Below are positions 44,594 through 53,320 of a stretch of 64,000 nucleotides of DNA, in pieces. Under the pieces are notes generated by a model that was not told the origin of the DNA, ran no database searches, and was given only the letters and a program-made list of their open reading frames with translations. The DNA comes from UBA8687 sp964564655 (lineage in GTDB: Bacteria; Nitrospinota; Nitrospinia; Nitrospinales; VA-1), in assembly GCA_964564655.1 (NCBI GenBank), contig CAZMBO010000002.1, forward strand, positions 1 to 64,000. Direction: 5' to 3'. Made by a program: the position numbers and the translations under genes. Position 1 is the stretch's first letter, and each line of letters begins with the position of its first letter.

Positions 44594-46438
44594 ATGTTCC
44601 GTCGAGGTATAGAAACTAACGATGCAATTAAAAAAAGGATTCGTACCTTTGCAATCCTGATAATTTTTGCTTTTCTATGCTTGTCCATTCGAATTTGGTA
44701 TCTGCAAATTTTAAAATGGCAATATTTAACAGGTCTTTCAGAAAATAATCGGGTGCGCATGGTAAGTCTTCCTGCTTACCGGGGCACGATTAAGGACCGA
44801 AATGGAGAAACCCTAGTGAGCATCCGACCTTCTTTCAACCTCTATATAACCCCTGAGGACGCAGGAGATCCAGATTCTTCTCTCAGTTTTCTTGCAAAAA
44901 AGATAAACTTTCAGGGTGATAAGTTAAAAATAAATATAAAAAGGGAAAAATCTTTTAAAGATATCCTGATCAAAGCAGATATTTCCCGTGAAGAAGTCGC
45001 ATTTGTTGAGGAAAATAATATGCGTCTTCCGGGGATCAAAATTAAAGCGGAGCCACTTAGAAATTATGTTTATAAACACTTAATGTCCCACGTCATTGGC
45101 TATTTGGGAGAGATTTCAAAATCAAAACTGGGGAGTTTGAATAATCCGTTTTATAGCCAGGGAGATTTTGTAGGAAAAAATGGTTTAGAAAATGTTCTTG
45201 AGCCTGCTTTGCGGGGGAAAAAGGGATACAAGGAAGTCGAAGCCGATGTTTCTGGAAGAGAGTTAAAAACTTTACGCAAATTTCCTTCTGAAAACGGTAA
45301 CAATATAATTCTAACTCTTGATGTGAGGATTCAGGAAGAACTCGAAAAAGCAATGATTAGCACTCCTGGAAATGTCATGAATGGATCTGTTATCGTGATG
45401 AAAGTCCAAACGGGAGAAGTTCTGGCTATAGCGAGCAAACCCTCATTCGATCCAAATGAGTTTGCAGCAGGAATAACACCAGAGAACTGGAAAAAACTGA
45501 TTAATGATGAGATGCATCCTCTACAAAACCGTTCTATTCATAGTCAGTATCCTCCGGGCTCCACCTATAAAATTGCTGTAGGTTTTGCGGCCTTGGAAGA
45601 GGGGATAATAGACCCTGAAACAACTATTAACTGCCCTGGGCATTTTAAATTAGGTCGAGGAAGATATAGATGCTGGAAAAAAAATGGACATGGGGATGTG
45701 AACTTACATGATGCTCTTGTGCAGTCTTGCGATGTGTTTTTCTATACGGTGGGTCATAGAATGGGAATCGATACCCTTGCACGTTATGCAAAAATTTTTG
45801 GTTTTGGATTCCCTACTGGATTGGGTTTGAGTAGAGAGAAAAGCGGACTTGTTCCAAGTACTCAATGGAAGTTAAAACATAGGAAGCAGCCCTGGTTATT
45901 AGGGGAAACTATTTCTGCCTCCATTGGCCAGGGATATAACTTGGTTACTCCTATGCAACAAGCAAACATGATAGCTGCGGTTGCAAATGGTGGCATGCTT
46001 CTTAGACCTTATCTTGTAAAACGAATTGAAGAGCCAGGTGGAAAAACAGTCAAAGAATATTTTCCAAAAATTAGAGGTAAAATTGCGGATAGCGCGAAAA
46101 GTCTAGAAATCATTCGAAAAGCATTGCGTGATGTGGTTAATGACCCTAGAGGGACAGGAAAAAAATCGCGATTGAAGGATGTTGTCGTTTCAGGAAAAAC
46201 TGGAACCGTGCAAGTGGTTCGAATGAAAACCAAAAAAGAGGTGCAACAAGATAATGAGGTTCCCTATAAATATAGAGACCATGCCTGGTTTGTTGCGTTT
46301 GCTCCTTATGAGAAGCCAGAGATTGCGGTAGCTGTTTTAGTAGAACATGGCGGCCATGGTGGAGCTACAGCAGCACCTATTGCGAAAAATATTTTTAAGA
46401 AGTATTTTCAGTTGTACCCGCCTAGACCGGCTATATAA
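44594..46438 (+). CDS. mrdA: Penicillin-binding protein 2 (peptidoglycan transpeptidase)
   Basis: Class B PBP of the elongasome, 614 residues. It has one N-terminal membrane helix (about 19-38), the PBP dimer domain (LPAYRGTIKDRNGETL) and a transpeptidase domain with the active-site serine in YPPGSTYKI near residue 325, SCD as second motif and SGKTGTVQ as third. It ends the mre operon. The usual partner rodA does not follow; uvrB converges 22 bases downstream. Confidence 0.95.
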   Translation: MFRRGIETNDAIKKRIRTFAILIIFAFLCLSIRIWYLQILKWQYLTGLSENNRVRMVSLPAYRGTIKDRNGETLVSIRPSFNLYITPEDAGDPDSSLSFLAKKINFQGDKLKINIKREKSFKDILIKADISREEVAFVEENNMRLPGIKIKAEPLRNYVYKHLMSHVIGYLGEISKSKLGSLNNPFYSQGDFVGKNGLENVLEPALRGKKGYKEVEADVSGRELKTLRKFPSENGNNIILTLDVRIQEELEKAMISTPGNVMNGSVIVMKVQTGEVLAIASKPSFDPNEFAAGITPENWKKLINDEMHPLQNRSIHSQYPPGSTYKIAVGFAALEEGIIDPETTINCPGHFKLGRGRYRCWKKNGHGDVNLHDALVQSCDVFFYTVGHRMGIDTLARYAKIFGFGFPTGLGLSREKSGLVPSTQWKLKHRKQPWLLGETISASIGQGYNLVTPMQQANMIAAVANGGMLLRPYLVKRIEEPGGKTVKEYFPKIRGKIADSAKSLEIIRKALRDVVNDPRGTGKKSRLKDVVVSGKTGTVQVVRMKTKKEVQQDNEVPYKYRDHAWFVAFAPYEKPEIAVAVLVEHGGHGGATAAPIAKNIFKKYFQLYPPRPAI

Positions 46439-46460
46439 CCTTCTGTCTATTCAAACTGAA

Positions 46461-48610
46461 TTATCCGGCAATAATTTCTAAATCTTTCGCTCGAATAATT
46501 TTTATTTGATCTCTGAGTTTGGTGGCTTTTTCAAATTCTAAATTTTTTGCTGCGGATAACATTTGTTTTTCCANNNNNNNNNNNNNNNNNNNNNNNNNNN
46601 NNNNNNNNNNNNNNNNNNNNNNNNNNNNNNNNNNNNNNNNNNNNNNNNNNNNNNNNNNNNNNNNNNNNNNNNNTTGGTGGCTTTTTCAAATTCTAAATTT
46701 TTTGCTGCGGATAACATTTGTTTTTCCAATTTTTCAATTAATTCCAGCAGAGGAATTTCTGCTTCATAAGTTTCATCTTCTTCTGCACCTTCCATTGCGA
46801 ATTCATTGGTTTCTTTACGCTCCATGATGTGTTGAATTGGTTTTTTGATGGAGGTTGGGGTAATATTATTTACTTTGTTGTATTCCAATTGAATTTTGCG
46901 CCGGCGACTCATTTCATCCATAGCGTCTTGCATGGATTTTGTAATGGTATCGGCATAAAATATCACTTTTCCATCTAGGTTCCTTGCAGCTCGTCCCGAG
47001 GTCTGGATCAAAGAAGTGGTCGATCTTAAAAATCCCTCTTTGTCTGCATCCAATATCGCGACTAAAGAAACTTCAGGGATGTCCAGTCCTTCTCTAAGCA
47101 GGTTTATACCTATTAATGCATCAAACTCTCCCTTCCGGAATTCACTGATAATTTGTGTTCTTTCCAATGTAACAATATCGGAATGTAAATATTTTACCTT
47201 GAGCCCCATTTCTGAAAGATGCTCCGTGAGGTCTTCTGAAAACCGCTTAGTCAGGGTGGTGACTAGGGTGCATTGGTTTTTTTCTGCGCGAGTACGAATT
47301 TGGTTATAAAGATCATCGACCTGGCTTGCTACGGGTTTGATTTCGATTTCCGGATCAACCAACCCTGTAGGCCGTGCAATTAGCTCCGTGACCTTGTCTC
47401 CACATTTTTCTAACTCATAAGGCCCTGGAGTTGCGGAAACATAGATGATGTTTTTTGCATGTTTTTCGAATTCTTCAAATTTAAGGGGTCGATTATCGAA
47501 AGCAGAAGGCAAACGAAAACCATAACGAACCAGACTTTCTTTCCGAGATCGGTCGCCGTTGTACATACCTCGCAACTGCGGCAGTGTCACATGGCTTTCG
47601 TCTATGATGAAGAGTGAGTCTTTCGGAAAATAATCCAAAAGAGTAGGGCCCGGTACTCCAGGTTTGCGAGCCATTAAGTGACGAGAATAATTTTCTATTC
47701 CCTGACAATAACCAACTTCTTTTATCATTTCCAGGTCGAATAACGTTCTTTGGTCTATTCTTTGTGCTTCAATAAGCAGATTTTGACTTTCAAAATAAGC
47801 AATTCGTTCAAGTAGTTCCTTGCGAATATTTTTCATGGCCAATTGCAGAGGTTCCTGTGGAGTTACATAATGACTGGCAGGGTAAATAGCAATTCGATCT
47901 AGTTCTGCAATAAGTTGTCTGGTTAGCGGATCAAAAGATGAGATTCGGTCGATCTCATCACCAAAGAACTCAATGCGAATGGCTTCATTTCTTTCATAAA
48001 CGGGAAGAATTTCTAATACGTCACCACGAACCCGGAAGGTGCCGCGTTGAAAATCGATATCATTCCTTTTATATTGAATCTCGACCAGTTTAGAAAGGGC
48101 ATGATCCCGTTCCATTTGTTTCCCGCGCTCGAGAAACAATAGCATTCCATGATAGGCTTCGGGAGACCCTAATCCATAAATACAAGAAACGCTGGCGACA
48201 ATGATCACATCTCGCCGCTCAAATAGAGAATGGGTAGCAGAATGGCGCATCTTGTCGATTTCGTCGTTGATCGAGGCGTCTTTTTCGATGTAGGTATCAG
48301 TATGAGCTAGATAGGCCTCTGGCTGGTAGTAATCGTAATAACTGACAAAATAACCCACTGCATTGTCAGGAAAAAAAACTTTGAACTCGTTATAGAGTTG
48401 CGCTGCAAGAGTTTTGTTGTGTGCCAGTACCAATGTGGGTTTTTGCATTTTCTGAATCACATTAGCAATGGTGTATGTTTTGCCTGATCCGGTGACGCCC
48501 AAAAGCGTTTGCGAACTAGGACTGTTGTTTAAACCTTTCACCAGTTCTTCAATGGCTTGTGGTTGATCCCCTGCAGGATTATATTCGGCTTTTAATTTGA
48601 AAGGTTGCAT
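46461..48610 (-). CDS. uvrB: Excinuclease ABC subunit B (interrupted by false gap)
   Basis: Damage-verifying helicase-like subunit of nucleotide excision repair. LLGVTGSGKTYTIANVI (Walker A), the beta-hairpin YYDYYQPEAYLAHTDTYIEKD split across the damage-binding region, FIIDESHVTLPQLRGMY and QTSGRAARN are present. The N-run at 46574-46673 breaks the C-terminus, but identical 55-base flanks show it is false. Removing 155 bases gives 1995 bases, or 664 residues. The restored end is a full UVR domain (NLEFEKATKLRDQIK) ending DLEIIAG at the stop at 46461-46463. Confidence 0.95.
46519..46728. repeat. 55-bp identical flanks around a false 100-N gap
   Basis: Bases 46519-46573 equal 46674-46728, separated by 100 Ns, inside the 3' end of uvrB. 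The overlap length is the same 55 bases as at the ppiD gap, which points to an assembler k-mer and not to a real repeat. Confidence 0.95.
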
Positions 48611-48811
48611 GCAAATTTATTTTGGAATGCTAGTAAAATGATTCGCAATAGATTTTATCATATTCGGGATTTGTTAGGATTTATGTTAAATTATTAGATT
48701 CAGAATTCCAAGGGTCGATCTTATCGTTTTTTCGTACTCTAAGTTTAAAATCTAATAAAATCTCTTGTTTGTTCGTAGAAATTCGGACGAACCCCCGTTG
48801 GAGAAGAATTT

Positions 48812-50002
48812 TTGGAAACTCAGGAAGATATCATAAAGATAATTCAACTAAACAATAGTGAAATTACTTTAATTGGAACGGCTCATGTTTCGCAATTGAG
48901 TGTTGAAATGGTTGAAGAAAAAATAGCCACTGGAGATTATGATTGTGTCGCGGTAGAGCTTTGTTCACCGCGTTTAGAAAATATCACCAATCAAGCGTGG
49001 TGGAAGAATCTAGACATTTACCAGATCTTTAAAAAAAAGAAAGCTGGATTGCTGTTGATCAACCTTGCCTTAACTGCTTACCAGAAACGTTTGGCGGAGC
49101 GAATAGGGGTAGAGGCGGGTAAAGAAATGGTGCGTGCAGTGGAACTTTCACATGAAAAGGACCTTCGACTTGAGGTAATTGATCGCAATATCTCGACTAC
49201 TTTGCACAGATTGGTTACGGAGGTTTCTTTTTGGCAAAAGATGAAAATAGTCGGTGGTTTGATCATTGGTGTTTTTGTTGGCGAAGAAATCAGCGAAGAG
49301 CAGATAGAAGATTTGAAGCGTGGCGACATGCTGCATGCAGTGGTCAGTGAATTTGGAGAAGAATTGCCGGAAATTAAACGGGTATTGATCGATGAGCGTG
49401 ATGAATACATGGTGGGTCGCTTAGCCCAGATATCTGCTTCTCACGATGCGCCGAAAAAAATTCTTGGTTTAGTCGGAGCCGGACATTTGATGGGCATGAT
49501 GGCCAGTATCGACTCACCGCCCGATGCCGGGCATCTGCAAGAACTTGATCAGAAACCTCCACCCAGCAAAACTGGGCTTTATGTTGGATGGGGTATTTGT
49601 ATTTTGATTCTTAGCATGTTTGTTGTGGGTTTTAAACAATCGCCGGAACTGGGAGGGCAATTAGTAGCCACCTGGATTTTGCTTAATGGTGGTTTATCCG
49701 CATTGGGAACGGCTTTAGCGCTAGGGCACCCCGTATCCATTTTTGCCGCATTTTTTGCTGCGCCGCTCACTTCTTTGAACCCCACCATAGGCGCAGGGAT
49801 GGTGGTTGGTCTGGTCGAGTCCTATATGCGAAAACCTAAGGTAGGTGACTTTGAAACTTTGCGTGAAGATATTACCCATTACTCCATGTGGTGGAAGAAT
49901 AGGGTTGCTAGACTTTTATTGATATTCTTTTTTTCTAGTTTTGGTTCCATGATTGGCACCTATGCAGCAGGAGCCTCTATCGTGACACAATTATTTGGTT
50001 GA
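48812..50002 (+). CDS. TraB/PrgY-family membrane protein
   Basis: A 396-residue TraB-family protein. The N-terminal domain has the family motifs GTAHVS (22-27), VAVELCSPR and, near residue 220, VGAGHLMGM; these conserved Glu and His residues are reminiscent of Tiki/TraB metalloprotease folds. Four or so membrane helices occupy the last 140 residues. TraB in Enterococcus plasmids shuts off pheromone, but most bacterial homologs have no known role. It starts with TTG after GGAGAAG and overlaps the frame of the next gene's region closely, forming a three-gene operon. Confidence 0.85.
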   Translation: METQEDIIKIIQLNNSEITLIGTAHVSQLSVEMVEEKIATGDYDCVAVELCSPRLENITNQAWWKNLDIYQIFKKKKAGLLLINLALTAYQKRLAERIGVEAGKEMVRAVELSHEKDLRLEVIDRNISTTLHRLVTEVSFWQKMKIVGGLIIGVFVGEEISEEQIEDLKRGDMLHAVVSEFGEELPEIKRVLIDERDEYMVGRLAQISASHDAPKKILGLVGAGHLMGMMASIDSPPDAGHLQELDQKPPPSKTGLYVGWGICILILSMFVVGFKQSPELGGQLVATWILLNGGLSALGTALALGHPVSIFAAFFAAPLTSLNPTIGAGMVVGLVESYMRKPKVGDFETLREDITHYSMWWKNRVARLLLIFFFSSFGSMIGTYAAGASIVTQLFG

Positions 50003-50007
50003 TCCTA

Positions 50008-50946
50008 ATGAAAGTAGTTGTTACTCCCCCGGCTTTTTGCAAATCCGAGTCTCTAAAGTCCAAACTTTCTAGCTTGTTTCCAAACACGGTTTACAATCAA
50101 AACACTAATTATTTATCAGAAGAAGAGTTGATGGATTTTCTCAAAGATGCCGATGCTGCCATAATTGGAAGAGACCCCGTGACCCAGGACACTCTAGATG
50201 CTTTGCCGCAACTGAAAATGATTTCTAAATACGGAGTCGGGCTCGAAAATCTGGATCTGAACGCAATCAAACAAAGAGGGATTGAGTTGGCGGTAACCAC
50301 GGGCATTAATAAGCGGTCGGTGGCAGAGTTGACTCTGAGCTTTATGGTTGGGCTTTGTCATAATATTTTTATATCTGCAGAAAGAATGAAAAGAGGTGAA
50401 TGGATACGCGAAGGAGGTCAGGATCTTTCTGGGAAAACTATTGGAATAATTGGCTGCGGTAATGTTGGTAAAGAGGTCATCAAAATATTAAAACCCTTTG
50501 GCTGTAAAATTCTAATAAACGATATTGAAGATAGAAGCAAGTTTTGCCGTGAACAGGGTGCCATAGAATCATCTTTTGAATTATTAATCAAAGAATCTGA
50601 CATTGTCTCTTTACATGTGCCTCTTACAAATTTGACACGAGATATGATTAACCATAATGTGTTAAAAGATATGAAGGCAAATGCTTTTCTTGTGAATACC
50701 AGTCGGGGTCCGGTAGTAAACCCATCACATCTTCATCGAGCCTTAGTATCTAAAGAAATATTGGGTGCCGCACTCGATGTTTTTTGTTCGGAACCCCCCG
50801 ATGATATAGANNNNNNNNNNNNNNNNNNNNNNNNNNNNNNNNNNNNNNNNNNNNNNNNNNNNNNNNNNNNNNNNNNNNNNNNNNNNNNNNNNNNNNNNNN
50901 NNNNNNNNNNCAAAACGTCGATATCGCGATAGAAGAAATAAACTGA
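50008..50946 (+). CDS. D-isomer 2-hydroxyacid dehydrogenase (SerA-like), contains gap
   Basis: NAD-dependent D-2-hydroxyacid dehydrogenase related to phosphoglycerate dehydrogenase. KYGVGLENLDL, the NAD motif GIIGCGNVGKEVIK near residue 150, LHVPLTNLTRDMI and LVNTSRGPVVN are present. The segment after SEPPDD, which carries the catalytic histidine, lies in the N-run at 50811-50910. The frame closes correctly with 100 Ns and the total length (about 312) is normal, so the gap size is about right. No ACT domain follows, so an activity other than serine synthesis is possible. Confidence 0.82.
   Translation: MKVVVTPPAFCKSESLKSKLSSLFPNTVYNQNTNYLSEEELMDFLKDADAAIIGRDPVTQDTLDALPQLKMISKYGVGLENLDLNAIKQRGIELAVTTGINKRSVAELTLSFMVGLCHNIFISAERMKRGEWIREGGQDLSGKTIGIIGCGNVGKEVIKILKPFGCKILINDIEDRSKFCREQGAIESSFELLIKESDIVSLHVPLTNLTRDMINHNVLKDMKANAFLVNTSRGPVVNPSHLHRALVSKEILGAALDVFCSEPPDDIXXXXXXXXXXXXXXXXXXXXXXXXXXXXXXXXXXQNVDIAIEEIN
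50811..50910. other. Assembly gap (100 N)
   Basis: Unknown bases inside the hydroxyacid dehydrogenase gene. The flanks are not duplicated, so real sequence is missing, equal to roughly 33 residues around the catalytic histidine. Confidence 0.98.
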
Positions 50947-52253
50947 TGGAAAAGGAGGGCTCTTTAATAGCAATAACAGGTGTTCCTTATGGGCCAGGAG
51001 GAAAAACTATATGGGCTTACGCCCATAGCCCAACTTATCAGGAGCCCGCGATTATGTATTTGACTGGTATCAATCAGAATAATGTCATTTTACTACTGGA
51101 TCCCAAATCCAAAGTGTCTACTGAAATTTTGTTTGTAGGTCGTAAAGACCGTATTATGGAGTTTTGGGAAGGGGTGCGTTTTGGTGTTGGAGATAAAGCG
51201 AGTTTGCAAGAGGTTCAATCGGTCACTGGTATAAAAGATGTTCGTGATATTGGGGAATTCAAAGAGGTTCTTAGGGAGAGATTTGTAAAAAATAAAAAAA
51301 AATCTTTGGCTACTTTTTGGTATGAAGGAATTCGAAAGGGAAGAAAAACCAGCATAACTACCGATCACAATTACGATTTTAAAAAGAAGTTGGCAGCTTG
51401 GCTACGCGAGTGGAAAGCACCAAAAGGCGCCTTAAAAAATATTATGGCCAACCACTTCTCTTTACGGTTACCTTTGGATAAGTATGATATCAAAAATGCC
51501 AGAAAAGCACAGGAAATTACTGGAGAAGGTTTCAGGGCGATGCTCAAGAACTTTAGTGGTTTCAAAAATGAATGTCAGATCCAGGGTTATCTAGAGGGAA
51601 AAATGCTGATGAATTCTCCCTACGGTCTTAGTTATCCTTCCATTGTAGCCTCAGGTGTCAATGCAACTATTCTTCACTATATGAAAAATGATGATCCCAT
51701 TTCTAAAAATGAAATGATATTAATTGATTTTGGTGTCCGGTGGATGACTATGCATGCAGATATTACTCGAACTTTTCCTGTTTCAGGAAAATTTAACCCC
51801 ATGCAAAAATTGCTTTACGAAATTGTTTTGAATGGACAGCGGGAAGTGGAAAAAGCTGCGCGAGCCGGGATAACCATAGATGAGCTGAACGATGTGTGCT
51901 GGGCAGTCATCAATGATGGTTTGAAAAAAAAGTTCAGCGCGGCTGGAGGTAAATATAAACTGCGATACAAAGACAGACCGCATGGAGTTAGTCATTTAAT
52001 GGGTGAACAGGAACATGATGGCGATCCATTCCGTAATTATGCAACCCAACCTATGGAAGCAGGCTGGATGATAAGTAATGAGCCTGGTCTGTATGGAGAC
52101 TTTAAAATTCGATTAAATGGGAAAACTTACGATGAAACCATCGGAATTCGAATAGAAGATAATCTGGTTATGACCCTAAAAAGTTGTATGAACCTCTCTA
52201 GTATTATTCCTAAAAGTATAAAAGAAATCGAGAGATTGATGGCTAATAACTAA
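50946..52253 (+). CDS. M24 metallopeptidase (Xaa-Pro aminopeptidase family)
   Basis: A 435-residue M24 (pita-bread fold) peptidase with an N-terminal creatinase-like domain (YLTGINQNNVILLLDP). Metal ligands are in IDFGVRWMTMHADITRTF (two Asp), HGVSHLMGEQEHDG (His), SNEPGLYG (Glu) and IRIEDNLVM (Glu), all in family order, so it should be an active dinuclear enzyme of the aminopeptidase P type. Its ATG shares one base with the stop of the upstream dehydrogenase. Its stop overlaps the convergent bcp gene by 4 bases. Confidence 0.87.
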   Translation: MEKEGSLIAITGVPYGPGGKTIWAYAHSPTYQEPAIMYLTGINQNNVILLLDPKSKVSTEILFVGRKDRIMEFWEGVRFGVGDKASLQEVQSVTGIKDVRDIGEFKEVLRERFVKNKKKSLATFWYEGIRKGRKTSITTDHNYDFKKKLAAWLREWKAPKGALKNIMANHFSLRLPLDKYDIKNARKAQEITGEGFRAMLKNFSGFKNECQIQGYLEGKMLMNSPYGLSYPSIVASGVNATILHYMKNDDPISKNEMILIDFGVRWMTMHADITRTFPVSGKFNPMQKLLYEIVLNGQREVEKAARAGITIDELNDVCWAVINDGLKKKFSAAGGKYKLRYKDRPHGVSHLMGEQEHDGDPFRNYATQPMEAGWMISNEPGLYGDFKIRLNGKTYDETIGIRIEDNLVMTLKSCMNLSSIIPKSIKEIERLMANN

Positions 52254-52720
52254 AGTCTTTCCAGCTCAGCGAGAACTTCTTCAATATGATTCTTTACTTT
52301 TACCTTTGGAAAAATTTTTCTAACAGTTCCGCTTTTGTCGATTAAGAATGTGGTTCGCACAATTCCCATAAAAGTTTTTCCGTATAATTTTTTTTTCTGC
52401 CAGACTCCATATTTCTCTACAACTTTTTTATCTGTATCAGCTAATAATTTGAATGGCAGATCATATTTCTCAATAAATTTCTGGTGTCTTTCCTGAGAGT
52501 CTATGCTGACGCCTAGAATGACGGTGGCTTTAAATCTTTTTTGCTGGTCCCTGAAGTCACAGGCTTGGGTCGTGCAACCCGGTGTCATATCCTTGGGATA
52601 AAAATAAAGGATTACGTTTTTTTTGCCTTTAAAAGAGCTGAGTTTTACTTTTTCCCCATTTTGGTCAAGGGCGGTAAAATCAGGCGCTTTGTTACCTTCT
52701 TTTATTTCTTTTGCAACCAT
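52250..52720 (-). CDS. bcp: Thioredoxin-dependent peroxiredoxin, Bcp/PrxQ type
   Basis: Reduces hydrogen peroxide and organic peroxides with thioredoxin. The 156-residue protein has the peroxidatic C49 and resolving C54 in DMTPGCTTQACDFRD, the PrxQ spacing of five residues. The rest of the thioredoxin fold is complete. A secreted protein gene lies just upstream on the same strand. Confidence 0.93.
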   Translation of the reverse strand: MVAKEIKEGNKAPDFTALDQNGEKVKLSSFKGKKNVILYFYPKDMTPGCTTQACDFRDQQKRFKATVILGVSIDSQERHQKFIEKYDLPFKLLADTDKKVVEKYGVWQKKKLYGKTFMGIVRTTFLIDKSGTVRKIFPKVKVKNHIEEVLAELERL

Positions 52721-52725
52721 ATCAT

Positions 52726-53169
52726 TTATTGATTTGGCAATTTTTCCAAAAGGGTATTAATATTTTTATGGAGGTTGTTTAAGGTTTCCATCAATTGCTC
52801 TTTTTTTCTTCGGTCCCCGGGTCTGTTAAATATCATCCTCGCATCGCCATATAAGCTAAGGATTTGAGCATGAAGGTTACCCGTAGGAATTTTTCCTTCA
52901 CTACATAAATTTTCAAAGATAGAAATGAGACGTTGGAGTTTGCCATCAATCTGTAGACCTAATAGTGATTCTGAGCTGAGAGATTTAGTTTGCTCCAAAT
53001 AGCCCCAGATGCCACCTTTATCCTGAATGACTCCTTGGCTGCCTTGTAACTCTTGTAGACCAGTAGTGCAAATATCAGCAGCTAATGTAGTTTTCCCTGG
53101 AATCAGGATCACTGCGTAGAGAGCTAGACATAATAATTTTGTGTAGACTTTGGATTGTAAAATGTGCAT
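52726..53169 (-). CDS. Exported helical hypothetical protein
   Basis: I do not recognise this 147-residue protein. It has a signal peptide (hydrophobic LLCLALYAVILIPG, cleavage near LAADI at about 31). The mature part is mostly helical, with two cysteines (in DICTTG and ENLCSEG) that could form a disulfide, and a charged C-terminal helix. It is 5 bases upstream of bcp on the same strand, so the pair may be cotranscribed. Confidence 0.6.
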   Translation of the reverse strand: MHILQSKVYTKLLCLALYAVILIPGKTTLAADICTTGLQELQGSQGVIQDKGGIWGYLEQTKSLSSESLLGLQIDGKLQRLISIFENLCSEGKIPTGNLHAQILSLYGDARMIFNRPGDRRKKEQLMETLNNLHKNINTLLEKLPNQ

Positions 53170-53320
53170 GTTTCACCGCCTGTAAAGGGTAGCTAACGAA
53201 AGGAACTTTATAATTAGACAAGACACAAGACACAATGTCAAACAAAGTCTTAATTTTCTATATGTTTTATGCCAGTCGCTATCTAAAATCTTGGAAGAAT
53301 AGCGGTTGAATATTGAATAG

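Noticed and set aside
40011..46728. The 55-bp duplications as mobile-element target duplications or dispersed repeats
   Set aside because: The two pairs differ in sequence, each pair surrounds an N-run, and collapsing them restores intact genes, so they are assembly artefacts.
53215..53240. Short direct repeat of AAGACAC in the spacer between the two exported-protein genes
   Set aside because: Only two copies of seven bases; not enough for a CRISPR or regulatory array.
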